From positions 1 through 64,000 of the forward strand of contig NZ_JALDPT010000017.1 of the NCBI RefSeq assembly GCF_022695515.1: DNA of 64,000 bases, given 5' to 3'. The position numbers and the translations under genes are program-made. The notes below the pieces were generated by a model. The model was not told the origin of the DNA. It worked only from the letters and a program-made list of their open reading frames with translations, and made no database searches. How positions within the stretch are numbered: position 1 is the first letter of the stretch; the number at the start of each line of letters is the position of its first letter. The stretch is from Phenylobacterium aquaticum. Its GTDB lineage: Bacteria > Pseudomonadota > Alphaproteobacteria > Caulobacterales > Caulobacteraceae. This document shows positions 18,483 to 26,618 of this stretch, in pieces.

Positions 18483-19664
18483 ATGCCGCTCACCCTGAAG
18501 CAGCTGAAACCCTTTGAGATCCACGCCCCGGAACCGGCGCTGGCGGACCTCCGCGATCGCCTCGCCGCCTATCGGCCGCCGCGTGAGCCGGATGGCGGCG
18601 GATGGCGGTATGGGGTCGATGGCCGGTATCTCGCCGAGCTCCTGGACTACTGGCGCGAAGGCTTTGACTGGCGGGTTGCGGAGCGCAGGCTCAACGCGCT
18701 GCCGCACTACAGGGCGACGCTGACCAGCGAGGCGGATGGCCCCCTCGATGTGCACCTGATCGTGCAGCCGGCCGCCCGACCCGACGCGCCGGTCGTGTTG
18801 CTCACCCCTGGCTGGCCGTCCAGCCTTTTGGAGTTCCAGGACCTCATCGGCCGGCTCTCGGCCCCCGAGCGCCACGGCGGTGATCCAGCCCAGGCCGTGA
18901 CGGTGGTCGCCGCGGAACTGCCGGGCTTCGGGCTGTCGCAGGCGCCCGCGCAGCCCATGGCGCCGCGCCAGATGGCGGGCCTCTGGCGCCAGCTTATGGT
19001 GGAGGTGCTCGACGTTCCGAGGTTCGTCGCCCACGGCGGCGACTGGGGCGCCGTGGTCAGCTCCTGGCTGGCGGTCGATCATCCGGAAGTGCTCGCCGGC
19101 CTGCATCTCAGCATGCTGGGTCTGCGGCCCGCGCTCGACCGCGTCGGGGCGCCGCTCAGCGAACCGGAAACGGCCTGGCTCGGCGAGACCAAGCGCCGTC
19201 TCGACCGGGACGGCGGGTACCGTGAGCAGCAGGCGACGCGGCCGACGACGCTCGCGGTCGGCCTCTCGGACTCGCCGGCGGCGCTTTGCGCCTGGCTGGT
19301 GGACAAGTACCACGCTTGGTCCGGCGCCGGCCCCGACGAGCCGCCGCCGTTCGACCGCGACGCGCTCCTCACTTCGGCCACGCTCTACTGGACCCTGGGC
19401 GATCTGCCCGCCGCCAACTGGATCTACTGGGCCGACCGGCACGAGGGTGGCATCGGGCTGAAGCCCGGCCAGCGGATCCTGACCCCAACGGGCTTCGCTC
19501 TCTTCGACCGGGGCTTCTTCCCGGTGCCGCCGAGGGCCTGGGCCGAGCGGGCCTATGCCGTGCGCAGCTGGGACGTACACTCCTACGGCGGGCACTTTCC
19601 CGCCTGGCTGACCCCCGGGCCGCTGGCGAGCAGCCTGCTCAGGTTCGTGGGCGAGGTCTCGTGA
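18483..19664 (+). CDS. Epoxide hydrolase (EHN-domain alpha/beta hydrolase)
   Basis: A 393-residue microsomal-type epoxide hydrolase. It has the N-terminal EHN domain (about residues 1-100: FEIHAPEPALADLRDRLAAY, then LDYWREGFDWR) and an alpha/beta hydrolase core with TPGWPSS and nucleophile Asp187 in VAHGGDWG; a C-terminal histidine candidate is in YGGHFPAW. It opens epoxides to diols. Its presence with a PaaA-like epoxidase homologue suggests the pathway makes a ring or alkene epoxide. The start is six bases after ligase 2, and it overlaps the reductase at 19661 by four bases. Confidence 0.88.
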   Translation: MPLTLKQLKPFEIHAPEPALADLRDRLAAYRPPREPDGGGWRYGVDGRYLAELLDYWREGFDWRVAERRLNALPHYRATLTSEADGPLDVHLIVQPAARPDAPVVLLTPGWPSSLLEFQDLIGRLSAPERHGGDPAQAVTVVAAELPGFGLSQAPAQPMAPRQMAGLWRQLMVEVLDVPRFVAHGGDWGAVVSSWLAVDHPEVLAGLHLSMLGLRPALDRVGAPLSEPETAWLGETKRRLDRDGGYREQQATRPTTLAVGLSDSPAALCAWLVDKYHAWSGAGPDEPPPFDRDALLTSATLYWTLGDLPAANWIYWADRHEGGIGLKPGQRILTPTGFALFDRGFFPVPPRAWAERAYAVRSWDVHSYGGHFPAWLTPGPLASSLLRFVGEVS

Positions 19665-20848
19665 CCCCACTGACGGCCGCCATCGTCGGCGCAGGACCGG
19701 CTGGCCTGTTCACCCTCGATGCGTTGCTCCGACAGGCCCCCGACGTCCAAGTCGACGTCTACGAGCGGCTTCCGACCCCTTACGGCCTGATCCGCAGCGG
19801 CGTGGCGCCCGACCACCAGGGGGTCAAGGCGGTGGTCCGCCAGTTCGACCGCGCGTTCGCCCGCGACAACGTGAGGCTGATTGCGGACTGCGATGTGGGC
19901 TCGGCGCTGCCGCTCGACCTCCTTCGGGAGGCGTACGATCTCGTGTTCCTGGCAACGGGGGCGCCGCGCGGCCGCAGGCTGAGGGTTCCGGGCGAGGAGC
20001 TGTCGGGCGTCTATTGCGCCGCCGCCTTCATGGCGTGGCTGAATGGCCACCCGGACCATCGCGATCTTGAGCCACAGGTGGGCGAGCGGGTGGTCGTCGT
20101 CGGCGGCGGCAATGTCGCTCTCGACGTGACACGCGTGCTCGCCAAGAGCGAGGCGGAGATGGCGAGCAGCGACCTCTGTGCCCATGCTCGGCGCGTCACA
20201 GGCGCGGCCCAGACCATTACCGTCGTCGTGCGGGCGCCGCCGGAGGGGGCGCGGTTCACCCCTACCGAGCTGGCCGCGCTCGGCCGCCTGGAGGCGGCGA
20301 ACGTCTCGGTCGAGCTGCCTGCAACCGCCGATCTCTCCGTCCAGGTGGTCGCGGCCCTCGCGCGCCTGCCGAGCGGGTCTCCCGCAGCGGCGGCGCGGAT
20401 CCGCTTCCGCTTCGGCCTGCAGCCCATTGAGGTTCTGGGACGTGGACGGGTGGAGCAGGTGCGCTTCCGCGGCGCCGGCGGCGACGAGGTGGTGGCTGCC
20501 GACACCCTGATTGTCGCGATCGGGCAGGAGGCCTCACCGCCCGTGGCGATGGAGCGGACCTGTCCTGTGGGCTGGGCGGGCGGCGGGCGCGGCGACATTC
20601 CACGCGCCCGGATGGAGGCGGCGGAAACGGCGCGGCGGATGCTGGCCGGCGCGACCGCGACGCCGCGGGCGGTGGCCCGCGCACGCCTGGCGGCTTGGCT
20701 GCAGGACTCCGGGGCCGGGGTGCTGGACTGGGCGGCTTGGCGGCGGATCGACGTCGCCGAGTGCGCCGCCGCCGTCGCGCCGCGGCCGCGCGAAAAGCTC
20801 GTTTCGTGGGATGCGCTGCGTGACACTGCGCGATTGTATGAAACATAA
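19661..20848 (+). CDS. Ferredoxin-NADP reductase, FprA/adrenodoxin-reductase type
   Basis: A 395-residue two-dinucleotide-binding flavoprotein. The FAD motif AAIVGAGPAGLFTLDALL is at the N-terminus with YGLIRSGVAPDHQGVK typical of adrenodoxin-reductase relatives, and the NADPH motif VVVVGGGNVALDVTRVL follows near residue 150. It transfers electrons from NADPH to a ferredoxin or flavodoxin. GTG at 19661 overlaps the epoxide-hydrolase stop (GTGA); upstream in-frame codons belong to that gene in another frame. It is a plausible electron source for the Rieske oxygenase or diiron enzyme, as no other reductase lies in the cluster. Confidence 0.88.
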   Translation: MTPLTAAIVGAGPAGLFTLDALLRQAPDVQVDVYERLPTPYGLIRSGVAPDHQGVKAVVRQFDRAFARDNVRLIADCDVGSALPLDLLREAYDLVFLATGAPRGRRLRVPGEELSGVYCAAAFMAWLNGHPDHRDLEPQVGERVVVVGGGNVALDVTRVLAKSEAEMASSDLCAHARRVTGAAQTITVVVRAPPEGARFTPTELAALGRLEAANVSVELPATADLSVQVVAALARLPSGSPAAAARIRFRFGLQPIEVLGRGRVEQVRFRGAGGDEVVAADTLIVAIGQEASPPVAMERTCPVGWAGGGRGDIPRARMEAAETARRMLAGATATPRAVARARLAAWLQDSGAGVLDWAAWRRIDVAECAAAVAPRPREKLVSWDALRDTARLYET

Positions 20849-20899
20849 TAGTACGATATGAGTATGAAATTGTAGTAGATGAGACCGCGGAGGACCGCC

Positions 20900-21721
20900 A
20901 TGAAGACCTACGACAAGAGTGACGAACTGCCGGCAGAATACCGCCAGGCGCTGCTGCACCTGCTCACCTTCCAGGCGGACTCCGAATACGCAGGCGCCCA
21001 GCGGGTCGGCGAAAACCTGCAATTCGCGCCCCGTCCGGAGGAGGCCTATCGTCTCGCCAAGAAGACGATGGAGGAGTACGGCCACGCCTTCTACCTGTGG
21101 ACCCTGGTCGAGGACCTCGGCGTCGACGTGAAGTCGCGCATGGAGGAGCTCCGCGACAACCCGGAGAGTCCGGACCCCAAGAAGGTCAACATCATCAACG
21201 GCTTCCGCCGCTCCTACTGGCGGGACCAGTTCCAGTGCTGGGAAGACGTGGCGATGATGTCCTGTGTCGCCACGCCGGGCGCGGTGATCTTCCTGGGCCA
21301 GTACACCAAGTGCTCCTACCTGCCCTGGGCCCGGGTCTCCGAACGCATCGCGCGCGAAGAGGTGGGCCACATGGGCTTCGGCGTATGGGCGGTGAAGCGG
21401 ATCATCGAATTCGGCGGCGAAGAAGCCCGTGCGAGGCTGCAGCGGCGCGTACCGAAGTTCATCGCCATGGGGATGGGCATGTACGGCCGCCCCTCCGAGC
21501 CCGGCTCGGTGCAGTCTCAGTACTTCGACAAATACTACGAGATGGGCCTGAAGATCATGAGGCCCGAGGAGTGCCAAGCGGAGTACCTGGAACTCGTTCA
21601 GCAGCGGCTCAAGGACGTGGGGCTGGAATACGTGGAGGGTGTCGTCCCTGACTACGACCAGCGCATAGGCTACGCCATGGACGACGCCGAGTTGGAACTG
21701 CGCGTGGCGGGCGCCGCCTAG
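20900..21721 (+). CDS. PaaA/PaaC-like ferritin-fold diiron protein
   Basis: A 273-residue helical protein of the phenylacetyl-CoA epoxidase PaaA/PaaC family. It has two carboxylate-histidine motifs: MEEYGHAF near residues 57-64 and AREEVGHMGFG near 155-165, which in the family hold a diiron centre that activates oxygen to epoxidise an arene-CoA. The ATG at 20900 is chosen over 20879 because GGAGG sits six bases upstream. The usual PaaB, C, D and E partners are absent, so this is a lone subunit, possibly a distinct one-component oxygenase. It converges on paaX, their stops sharing CTAG. Confidence 0.8.
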   Translation: MKTYDKSDELPAEYRQALLHLLTFQADSEYAGAQRVGENLQFAPRPEEAYRLAKKTMEEYGHAFYLWTLVEDLGVDVKSRMEELRDNPESPDPKKVNIINGFRRSYWRDQFQCWEDVAMMSCVATPGAVIFLGQYTKCSYLPWARVSERIAREEVGHMGFGVWAVKRIIEFGGEEARARLQRRVPKFIAMGMGMYGRPSEPGSVQSQYFDKYYEMGLKIMRPEECQAEYLELVQQRLKDVGLEYVEGVVPDYDQRIGYAMDDAELELRVAGAA

Positions 21722-22707
21722 GCCGACGCGGAGGCGACCGGCTCCTGCGTGGTCCACACACGCGGGGTGAGGCCGCCGAAGCGCGCATATAGCTCGGGCG
21801 AGGGGCGGCGAAGGGGCCCGTCCGCGGTGCGCACGACGCTGGCGAGATAAGCCTCGGACGGCTCCAACACCGCCTCATAGATGTTGCGGCAAAGCGCGAA
21901 TGCCATTTCGCCCGCCCACAGCGCCGGCAGGTGGTCGCGTGGCAGGCGCGGGTCCCGGAGCGCGATCCGGCGGTATTCCATCATGAGCAGGGCGCGGGTG
22001 GCGTAGGCCGCCTCGGGATCGAGGGATCGGGTGCCCTCGATGTGCGACCAGATCGGGCGGAACCGGGCGAGGAACTCCTGATAGCTCTTCTCGAGCGCCT
22101 CGATGTCCCAGGCATCGGCGACGATCGCCCGCATGAGTGCGGGGCCGGCCGGGGATGCCGCCGCAGCGTCTAGGATCTGGATGCGGTCCAGCAGGCCCAC
22201 GGACTTCAGCAGCGCTTGGAGGGGGGCGAGGTCCTCCGCCGCACTGATAAACACATGCGGCGCCACCTGGCCAACGCCGCTCCAGAGCAGATTCCGCCGC
22301 AGGGTGGCGTATCCCTTGGCGTCCAGCCCCGCCGCCCCCGTGAGAAGCAGGCGCCACACCGCTGTCCGGCCCACGGACGGCTGCCCGTAGACCCGCGGAT
22401 AGTAGGCAATGACGTTACGCACATGCTCGTCCGTCATCGAATAGAAGCTGAGCTTGCCGACTCGGGTGGGATGGAGCCAGCCGTCCTTCACGAGGCGCAG
22501 GGCGGTGGTGCGTGACAGATATTCGGCGATCCCGAACGGCTCGGCCATCTTCACAAGGCTGCCCAGCCAGACCGTGCCCCCATGGGGCACCAGCATGTCG
22601 CCATAGATCGTGGCGATCAGATTCTTGGGATTGATCCGAAGGGTTCCGAGCAGCCGCTCAATAGGCTTCCTGATGGGGCCGCGGACCATCGAAACTCCGT
22701 ACAACAT
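21718..22707 (-). CDS. paaX: PaaX-family transcriptional repressor
   Basis: A 329-residue regulator of the PaaX family, the phenylacetyl-CoA-responsive repressor of phenylacetate genes. The N-terminal winged helix-turn-helix includes FGIAEYLSRTTALRLVKDGW and the PaaX core has SVGRTAVWRLLLTG-like and LWAGEMAFALCRNIYE segments. It closes the leftward ligase-crotonase operon and is separated from it by a 10-bp hairpin. Its presence implies that an aryl-CoA thioester is the inducing signal. An upstream in-frame ATG is used here; MVRGPIRKPIERLL seven codons later is an alternative start. Confidence 0.87.
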   Translation of the reverse strand: MLYGVSMVRGPIRKPIERLLGTLRINPKNLIATIYGDMLVPHGGTVWLGSLVKMAEPFGIAEYLSRTTALRLVKDGWLHPTRVGKLSFYSMTDEHVRNVIAYYPRVYGQPSVGRTAVWRLLLTGAAGLDAKGYATLRRNLLWSGVGQVAPHVFISAAEDLAPLQALLKSVGLLDRIQILDAAAASPAGPALMRAIVADAWDIEALEKSYQEFLARFRPIWSHIEGTRSLDPEAAYATRALLMMEYRRIALRDPRLPRDHLPALWAGEMAFALCRNIYEAVLEPSEAYLASVVRTADGPLRRPSPELYARFGGLTPRVWTTQEPVASASA

Positions 22708-22713
22708 GAGTGA

Positions 22714-22739
22714 CGCGCGCCGGGCGGTGCCGGCGCGCG
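22714..22739. repeat. GC-rich hairpin between the crotonase operon and paaX
   Basis: CGCGCGCCGG and CCGGCGCGCG form a perfect 10-bp stem around GCGGTG. No T-run follows on either strand, so it may attenuate or protect rather than terminate leftward transcription. Confidence 0.6.
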
Positions 22740-22767
22740 GTCACGGGTATCACGATAATCGGGAAAG

Positions 22768-23172
22768 CTAGCCGAGCCGCAAGGTAATAAGGGCGTCCTG
22801 CATCCGGACGCGTAGGACGCCGAACTCTTCGACGGCGTCCTCGTAGGCGTCACGGTCTTCGGCATAGGCCTCCACGAGCGCCGGCTGCGGCCCCTCCTTC
22901 AGGATGCACAGGTGCGCCGCGTCGCAGGCGTCCATCAGCCGGTCCAGGCGCGCGCGCTGCTCGACGTAGCCCAAGGCCTGCTCCCGCAGGTCCGGCGGCA
23001 GCTGGTCGAGCGCCGGCGCCGTGTCGTCGCCGCCGACGGTGAAGTCGGTGCGGAGCAGGTCCCAGGCCGCGCTTGGGACCGGCGCGGGAGCCGGCCGGTT
23101 GGCCGGCTGGTAGCCGAATTTCCTGAGGACCCCACGGCGTCCCTCCTCGTTGGCGAGCGGTGCGGATCTCAT
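22768..23172 (-). CDS. Hypothetical protein in the crotonase operon
   Basis: A 134-residue protein with no family I recognise. It has a low-complexity alanine/proline stretch (about residues 28-38) followed by an acidic, helical second half (LPPDLREQALGYVEQRARLD, then AYAEDRDAYEDAVEEF) that could form a coiled coil. It is 16 bases after the crotonase at 23189 in the same direction, so it is probably cotranscribed with aryl-CoA genes. The function is unknown, and a non-coding status cannot be excluded. Confidence 0.55.
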   Translation of the reverse strand: MRSAPLANEEGRRGVLRKFGYQPANRPAPAPVPSAAWDLLRTDFTVGGDDTAPALDQLPPDLREQALGYVEQRARLDRLMDACDAAHLCILKEGPQPALVEAYAEDRDAYEDAVEEFGVLRVRMQDALITLRLG

Positions 23173-23188
23173 CTGTGGTTCTCCAGCT

Positions 23189-23965
23189 TCATCGATTGCG
23201 GAACACCGGGGCGCGACGCTCCGCGAAGGCCGTCATCGCCTCGGTCTGGTCTTCCAGTGCGAAGGTGGCGTGCAGCATGCGCCGCTCGAACCGCAGGCCC
23301 TCAGCCAGGGATGTCTCGAAGGCGCGGTTGACGCTTTCCTTGATCATCATGACCACCGGCCGCGAGTAGCTCGCGATCTCCTCGGCGATCTGCACGGCAG
23401 CGGTGAGCGCCTGACCAGCGGGAACCAGCCGCGCTATGATCCCGATGCGCTCGGCCTCGTAGGCGTCGATCAAACGTCCGCTCAGGCATAGCTCCATCGT
23501 CTTGCTCTTGCCCAAGAGCCGCGCGAGGCGCTGGGTGCCGCCCCCGCCCGGGATCGTGCCCACGCGGACCTCGGGTTGGCCGAACCTGGCGGTCTCGTCG
23601 GCGATCACCATGTCGCACATCAAGGCCACCTCGCAGCCGCCCCCGACGGCGTGACCGGCGACCGCGGCCAGGACGGGTTTGCGGCATTTGGGGATCACGT
23701 CCCAGTCCCGGGTGACGAAATCCTCAAGGTAGGCCTGTGCAAAGGTCTTGGCGGTCATCTCCTTGATGTCCGCGCCGGCCGAGAACATGCGGTCGCCGCC
23801 GGTGAGCACGATCACCCCGATCGCCTCATCATCCTCCAGTTCCATCAGCGCCGCGCCGAGACCCTTCATGAGCGCGCTGCTCAGCGCGTTGCGGGCCTCC
23901 GGCCGGTTCAGGGTGATGATGGCGACAGCGCCGCGGCGCTCGACGAGGATCGGTTCGGAGCTCAT
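23189..23965 (-). CDS. Enoyl-CoA hydratase (crotonase, PaaF-like)
   Basis: A 258-residue crotonase that hydrates 2-enoyl-CoA. It has the oxyanion-hole motif SAGADIKEM and both catalytic glutamates, in GGGCEVALMCD and GQPEVRVGTIPGGGGTQRL, so it should be an active hydratase, unlike its neighbour. It fits downstream of glutaryl-CoA dehydrogenase (crotonyl-CoA to 3-hydroxybutyryl-CoA) or in ring-cleaved acyl-CoA beta-oxidation. Its ATG overlaps the stop of the upstream crotonase by four bases. Confidence 0.9.
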   Translation of the reverse strand: MSSEPILVERRGAVAIITLNRPEARNALSSALMKGLGAALMELEDDEAIGVIVLTGGDRMFSAGADIKEMTAKTFAQAYLEDFVTRDWDVIPKCRKPVLAAVAGHAVGGGCEVALMCDMVIADETARFGQPEVRVGTIPGGGGTQRLARLLGKSKTMELCLSGRLIDAYEAERIGIIARLVPAGQALTAAVQIAEEIASYSRPVVMMIKESVNRAFETSLAEGLRFERRMLHATFALEDQTEAMTAFAERRAPVFRNR

Positions 23966-24756
23966 GTCACCCTGCGGAACTGTGGAGCCCGACGCGCCTG
24001 GAAGGCCGCGACGCCCTCCGCGTAGTCTGGCGTGCGCGCGAGTTCTCCCTGGATCCGGGCCTCCTCCGCCAGGACGCCGGCCAGGCCGAGGGTCTCGCTG
24101 ACGCGGATCAGGGCTTTCTGCGCGCGGAAGGCCGCCTGCGGGCCATCGACGAACCGGCGAGCCAGCGTCTCGGCCGCCGGCTCAAGCAGGCGATCGGGCG
24201 CCAAGCGATCGACGAGGCCCAGCCGGAGCGCCTCGGCGCCCTCGATCGCATCTCCAGTGTAGATCATCTCGAGCGTCCGGCCGGGCGTGAGGCGGCGGGG
24301 CAGGAAATAGTGGCCGCCGCTGTCCAGCGCCGCGCCCAGTCGGGCGAAGGGGGAGGCGAACCGCGCGCCCTCCGCCGCGAAGACGATGTCGCAGGCGAGC
24401 GCCAGCCCCAGGCCGATGCCCATGGCTGCGCCATTCACCGCGGCGATGGTCGGCTGAGGCAGGTCGTGCAGGGTCTGAAGCATCGGATTGACGACCTCAG
24501 AGAGGATCGCCGACGCGTCCTCGCTCGCGGTGGCGCTCGAGAGGTCGCGCCCCGCGCAGAAAGCACGGCCGGAGCCGGTGATCAGAACGCAGCGGACGGC
24601 CTGGTCCTTGGCGGCGCCTTCGAAGAGCCTCGTGAGCGCGCGGCAATCCTCGTCGGCCAGGGCGTTCATCTTCTCCGGACGGCTTAGCCGCACCCGCAGG
24701 AGACCATCGGCCACGTCGGCCTCGAACGCGGCCTGCGCAGGATCAGGCTGGGGCAT
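23962..24756 (-). CDS. Enoyl-CoA hydratase/isomerase (PaaG-like)
   Basis: A 264-residue crotonase-fold protein. It has the oxyanion motif FCAGRDLSS and active-site region FARLGAALDSGGHYFLPRRL, where the second hydratase glutamate is replaced and an Asp follows. This pattern is shared with PaaG, which isomerises ring 1,2-epoxy-CoA to oxepin-CoA. With the PaaA-like protein at 20900 and PaaX at 21718 it makes an epoxy-CoA route plausible, although no PaaZ ring-opening gene is seen. It overlaps the ligase gene by 14 bases. Confidence 0.85.
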   Translation of the reverse strand: MPQPDPAQAAFEADVADGLLRVRLSRPEKMNALADEDCRALTRLFEGAAKDQAVRCVLITGSGRAFCAGRDLSSATASEDASAILSEVVNPMLQTLHDLPQPTIAAVNGAAMGIGLGLALACDIVFAAEGARFASPFARLGAALDSGGHYFLPRRLTPGRTLEMIYTGDAIEGAEALRLGLVDRLAPDRLLEPAAETLARRFVDGPQAAFRAQKALIRVSETLGLAGVLAEEARIQGELARTPDYAEGVAAFQARRAPQFRRVT

Positions 24757-26452
24757 GGACCGACCGGCTGAACAACGCGCGGATCGCCTGGCGCGAGAGC
24801 TTGGCGTTCTCTGTCTTCGGGATCATGTCCATGATCTCGAGCCTCTTTGGCATCTCGATCGGCGACAGCTTCTCACGGAGGAAGCTCTGGAGTTCCGGCA
24901 GCGAGAGGCTCACGCCCGGCCGCAGCGTCACGACGCTGAGCACCGTCTCGCCGCGGTACTCGTCGGCCACGCCGACGGCCACGGTCTCGGCCACGGAGGG
25001 GTGCTCGAGTACAGCCTCCTCGATGGTCCGGGGATACACGTTGTAGCCGCTGCAGATGATGACGTCCTTGAGCCGGTCGACCACGTAGAGCGCCCCGTCT
25101 TCACTCAGGTAACCGACGTCGCCGCTCCGGAAGAGCCCGTCCGGCGTCAGTTCCTGCCCGGTGAGCGGCCGGTTCCAGTAGCTGGCGATGACGTTGGGGC
25201 CCCCGAAGCAGACCTCGCCGGACTCGCCTGGCGGCATCTTGCGGCCGGGGTCTTCCGCGGAGCGGATCTCGATCGTCACCTCGGGCATCGGAATACCCGT
25301 GGCGCTCTCGTGTCCCTCTACCGCGGTGTTCGGCATGGCCACGCCGCTGCCCGTGGTCTCGGTCATCGCGTAGCCTTGCTGCGGCCAAAGCCCGGTAAGG
25401 CCGTGGAAGCGCCGGGCGAGCTCGGCCGGCACCGGAGCGCCGCCGACCAGGACGTGGATCACGCCGCTCCAGTCCAGGTCCCCGGCGTCAGGCTCGGCGA
25501 CGATGGCGCTCAGCATCGTCGGGATGGCCGTGAGGATCGTCATGCGGCCCTGCCGCACCAGGTCGAGGAGTTCGCGCGGAGAAAACCGCTCGGTGAGGAT
25601 GGCCTCGCCGCCAACGATCGCCGGCTCGACGATGTAGTTGATCAATCCCGTGATGTGGGAGAAGGGCGCCGCCGCATACCAGGCTTCGCGTCCGTCGCGG
25701 ATCCGGTGCAGCCAGTTCCGGATCTGATGGGCGGCGTGCCAGATGTTCCGGTGGTTCAACGTGGCGCCCTTGGGCGCGCCCGTGGTGCCACCGGTATACT
25801 GGATCATTGCGAGGCGTTCAGTATCGTCCACGCCCCAGGCTCCCGCGCGGTCGGCGGCCAGCAGTTCGGTCAGCGCCACCTCGCCGGCTTCCGTCGCTGC
25901 GCCGGGACCGCCCGCCAGATCCGAGCCGTCGGCTCGGCAGATGATCAGCCGGCAGTTCACCTGCGCGGCAAGCTCGCGGATTTTGCCGATGCTGGCCGGG
26001 TGGTCCGACACGATGACCCATTGTGCGCCTGAATCCGCGGCGATCTGGGCGAGTTGGCGCAGGGAGTAGAGCGGGTTCATGCCGACGCCGGCGGCGCCTA
26101 TGCCCCAGAGGGCGAAACAGGCGAGGGGATAGTGCGGCAGGTTGGCCAGGCAGACGCCGACACGGTCCCCTGTGGCGACGGCCAGCGCCTGGAGGCCTGC
26201 GCTCAGCCGACGCGCCAGGAACTCGGTTTCGCGAAATGTCCAAGTGCGCTCTTGAAACGTGAGGTGCGGCCGGTCTCCGAACCGCTCGGCGGCGCGCGTA
26301 AGCAGGTGCGTCAAGGGCTCGGGCGGCGGCGTCGCGCGCTCGCATTCGGCCAGGCTGGACAACAGGTGCGGTTCGTCTGGTGCGTGCTGCATCACGGGCG
26401 CTTCTAACCTTCGATGGAACTCAATATGCGGCAAATCTGGGAGGAGTGACAA
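24743..26452 (-). CDS. AMP-dependent acyl-CoA synthetase/ligase 3
   Basis: An ANL-superfamily CoA ligase of about 569 residues from a TTG at 26452, or about 549 from the ATG at MQHAPDEPHLL (near 26392). It has P-loop YTGGTTGAPKG, AMTETTG, RSGDVGYLSEDGALYVVDRLKD region A8 and a terminal lysine segment TENAKLSRQAIR. It has the same plan as ligase 1 at 9272, indicating paralogues with different acid substrates. It is first in the leftward operon with two crotonases and paaX, and divergent from glutaryl-CoA dehydrogenase. Confidence 0.88.
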   Translation of the reverse strand: MSLLPDLPHIEFHRRLEAPVMQHAPDEPHLLSSLAECERATPPPEPLTHLLTRAAERFGDRPHLTFQERTWTFRETEFLARRLSAGLQALAVATGDRVGVCLANLPHYPLACFALWGIGAAGVGMNPLYSLRQLAQIAADSGAQWVIVSDHPASIGKIRELAAQVNCRLIICRADGSDLAGGPGAATEAGEVALTELLAADRAGAWGVDDTERLAMIQYTGGTTGAPKGATLNHRNIWHAAHQIRNWLHRIRDGREAWYAAAPFSHITGLINYIVEPAIVGGEAILTERFSPRELLDLVRQGRMTILTAIPTMLSAIVAEPDAGDLDWSGVIHVLVGGAPVPAELARRFHGLTGLWPQQGYAMTETTGSGVAMPNTAVEGHESATGIPMPEVTIEIRSAEDPGRKMPPGESGEVCFGGPNVIASYWNRPLTGQELTPDGLFRSGDVGYLSEDGALYVVDRLKDVIICSGYNVYPRTIEEAVLEHPSVAETVAVGVADEYRGETVLSVVTLRPGVSLSLPELQSFLREKLSPIEMPKRLEIMDMIPKTENAKLSRQAIRALFSRSVHAPA

Positions 26453-26548
26453 TCAAAATGTAGTCCATCCAGACTAAGTTGTATGGGACCGCTCCGCGTC
26501 GGCCAACCTTGAATCCCGAGTAGGGCGGGGCAGCGAGAGGAATCCACG

Positions 26549-26562
26549 AGACAGTAGCGTAT
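26549..26562. promoter_or_regulatory. Weak cluster operator between ligase 3 and gcdH
   Basis: AGACA-GTAG-CGTAT keeps the right arm and spacer of the cluster operator, with two mismatches in the left arm. It lies 56 bases before the gcdH start, in the divergent promoter region. Confidence 0.4.
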
Positions 26563-26618
26563 GGTCATGCCATCGGCTACAGAGCGGCCCGCCGCCGTGC
26601 TGCCATTGGAGCCTCGTC

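Noticed and set aside
20838..20866. Further TetR-operator candidate before the PaaA-like gene (GTACG-N5-AGTAT)
   Set aside because: Spacer length differs and both arms have mismatches; it may belong to PaaX or be a plain AT-rich promoter.
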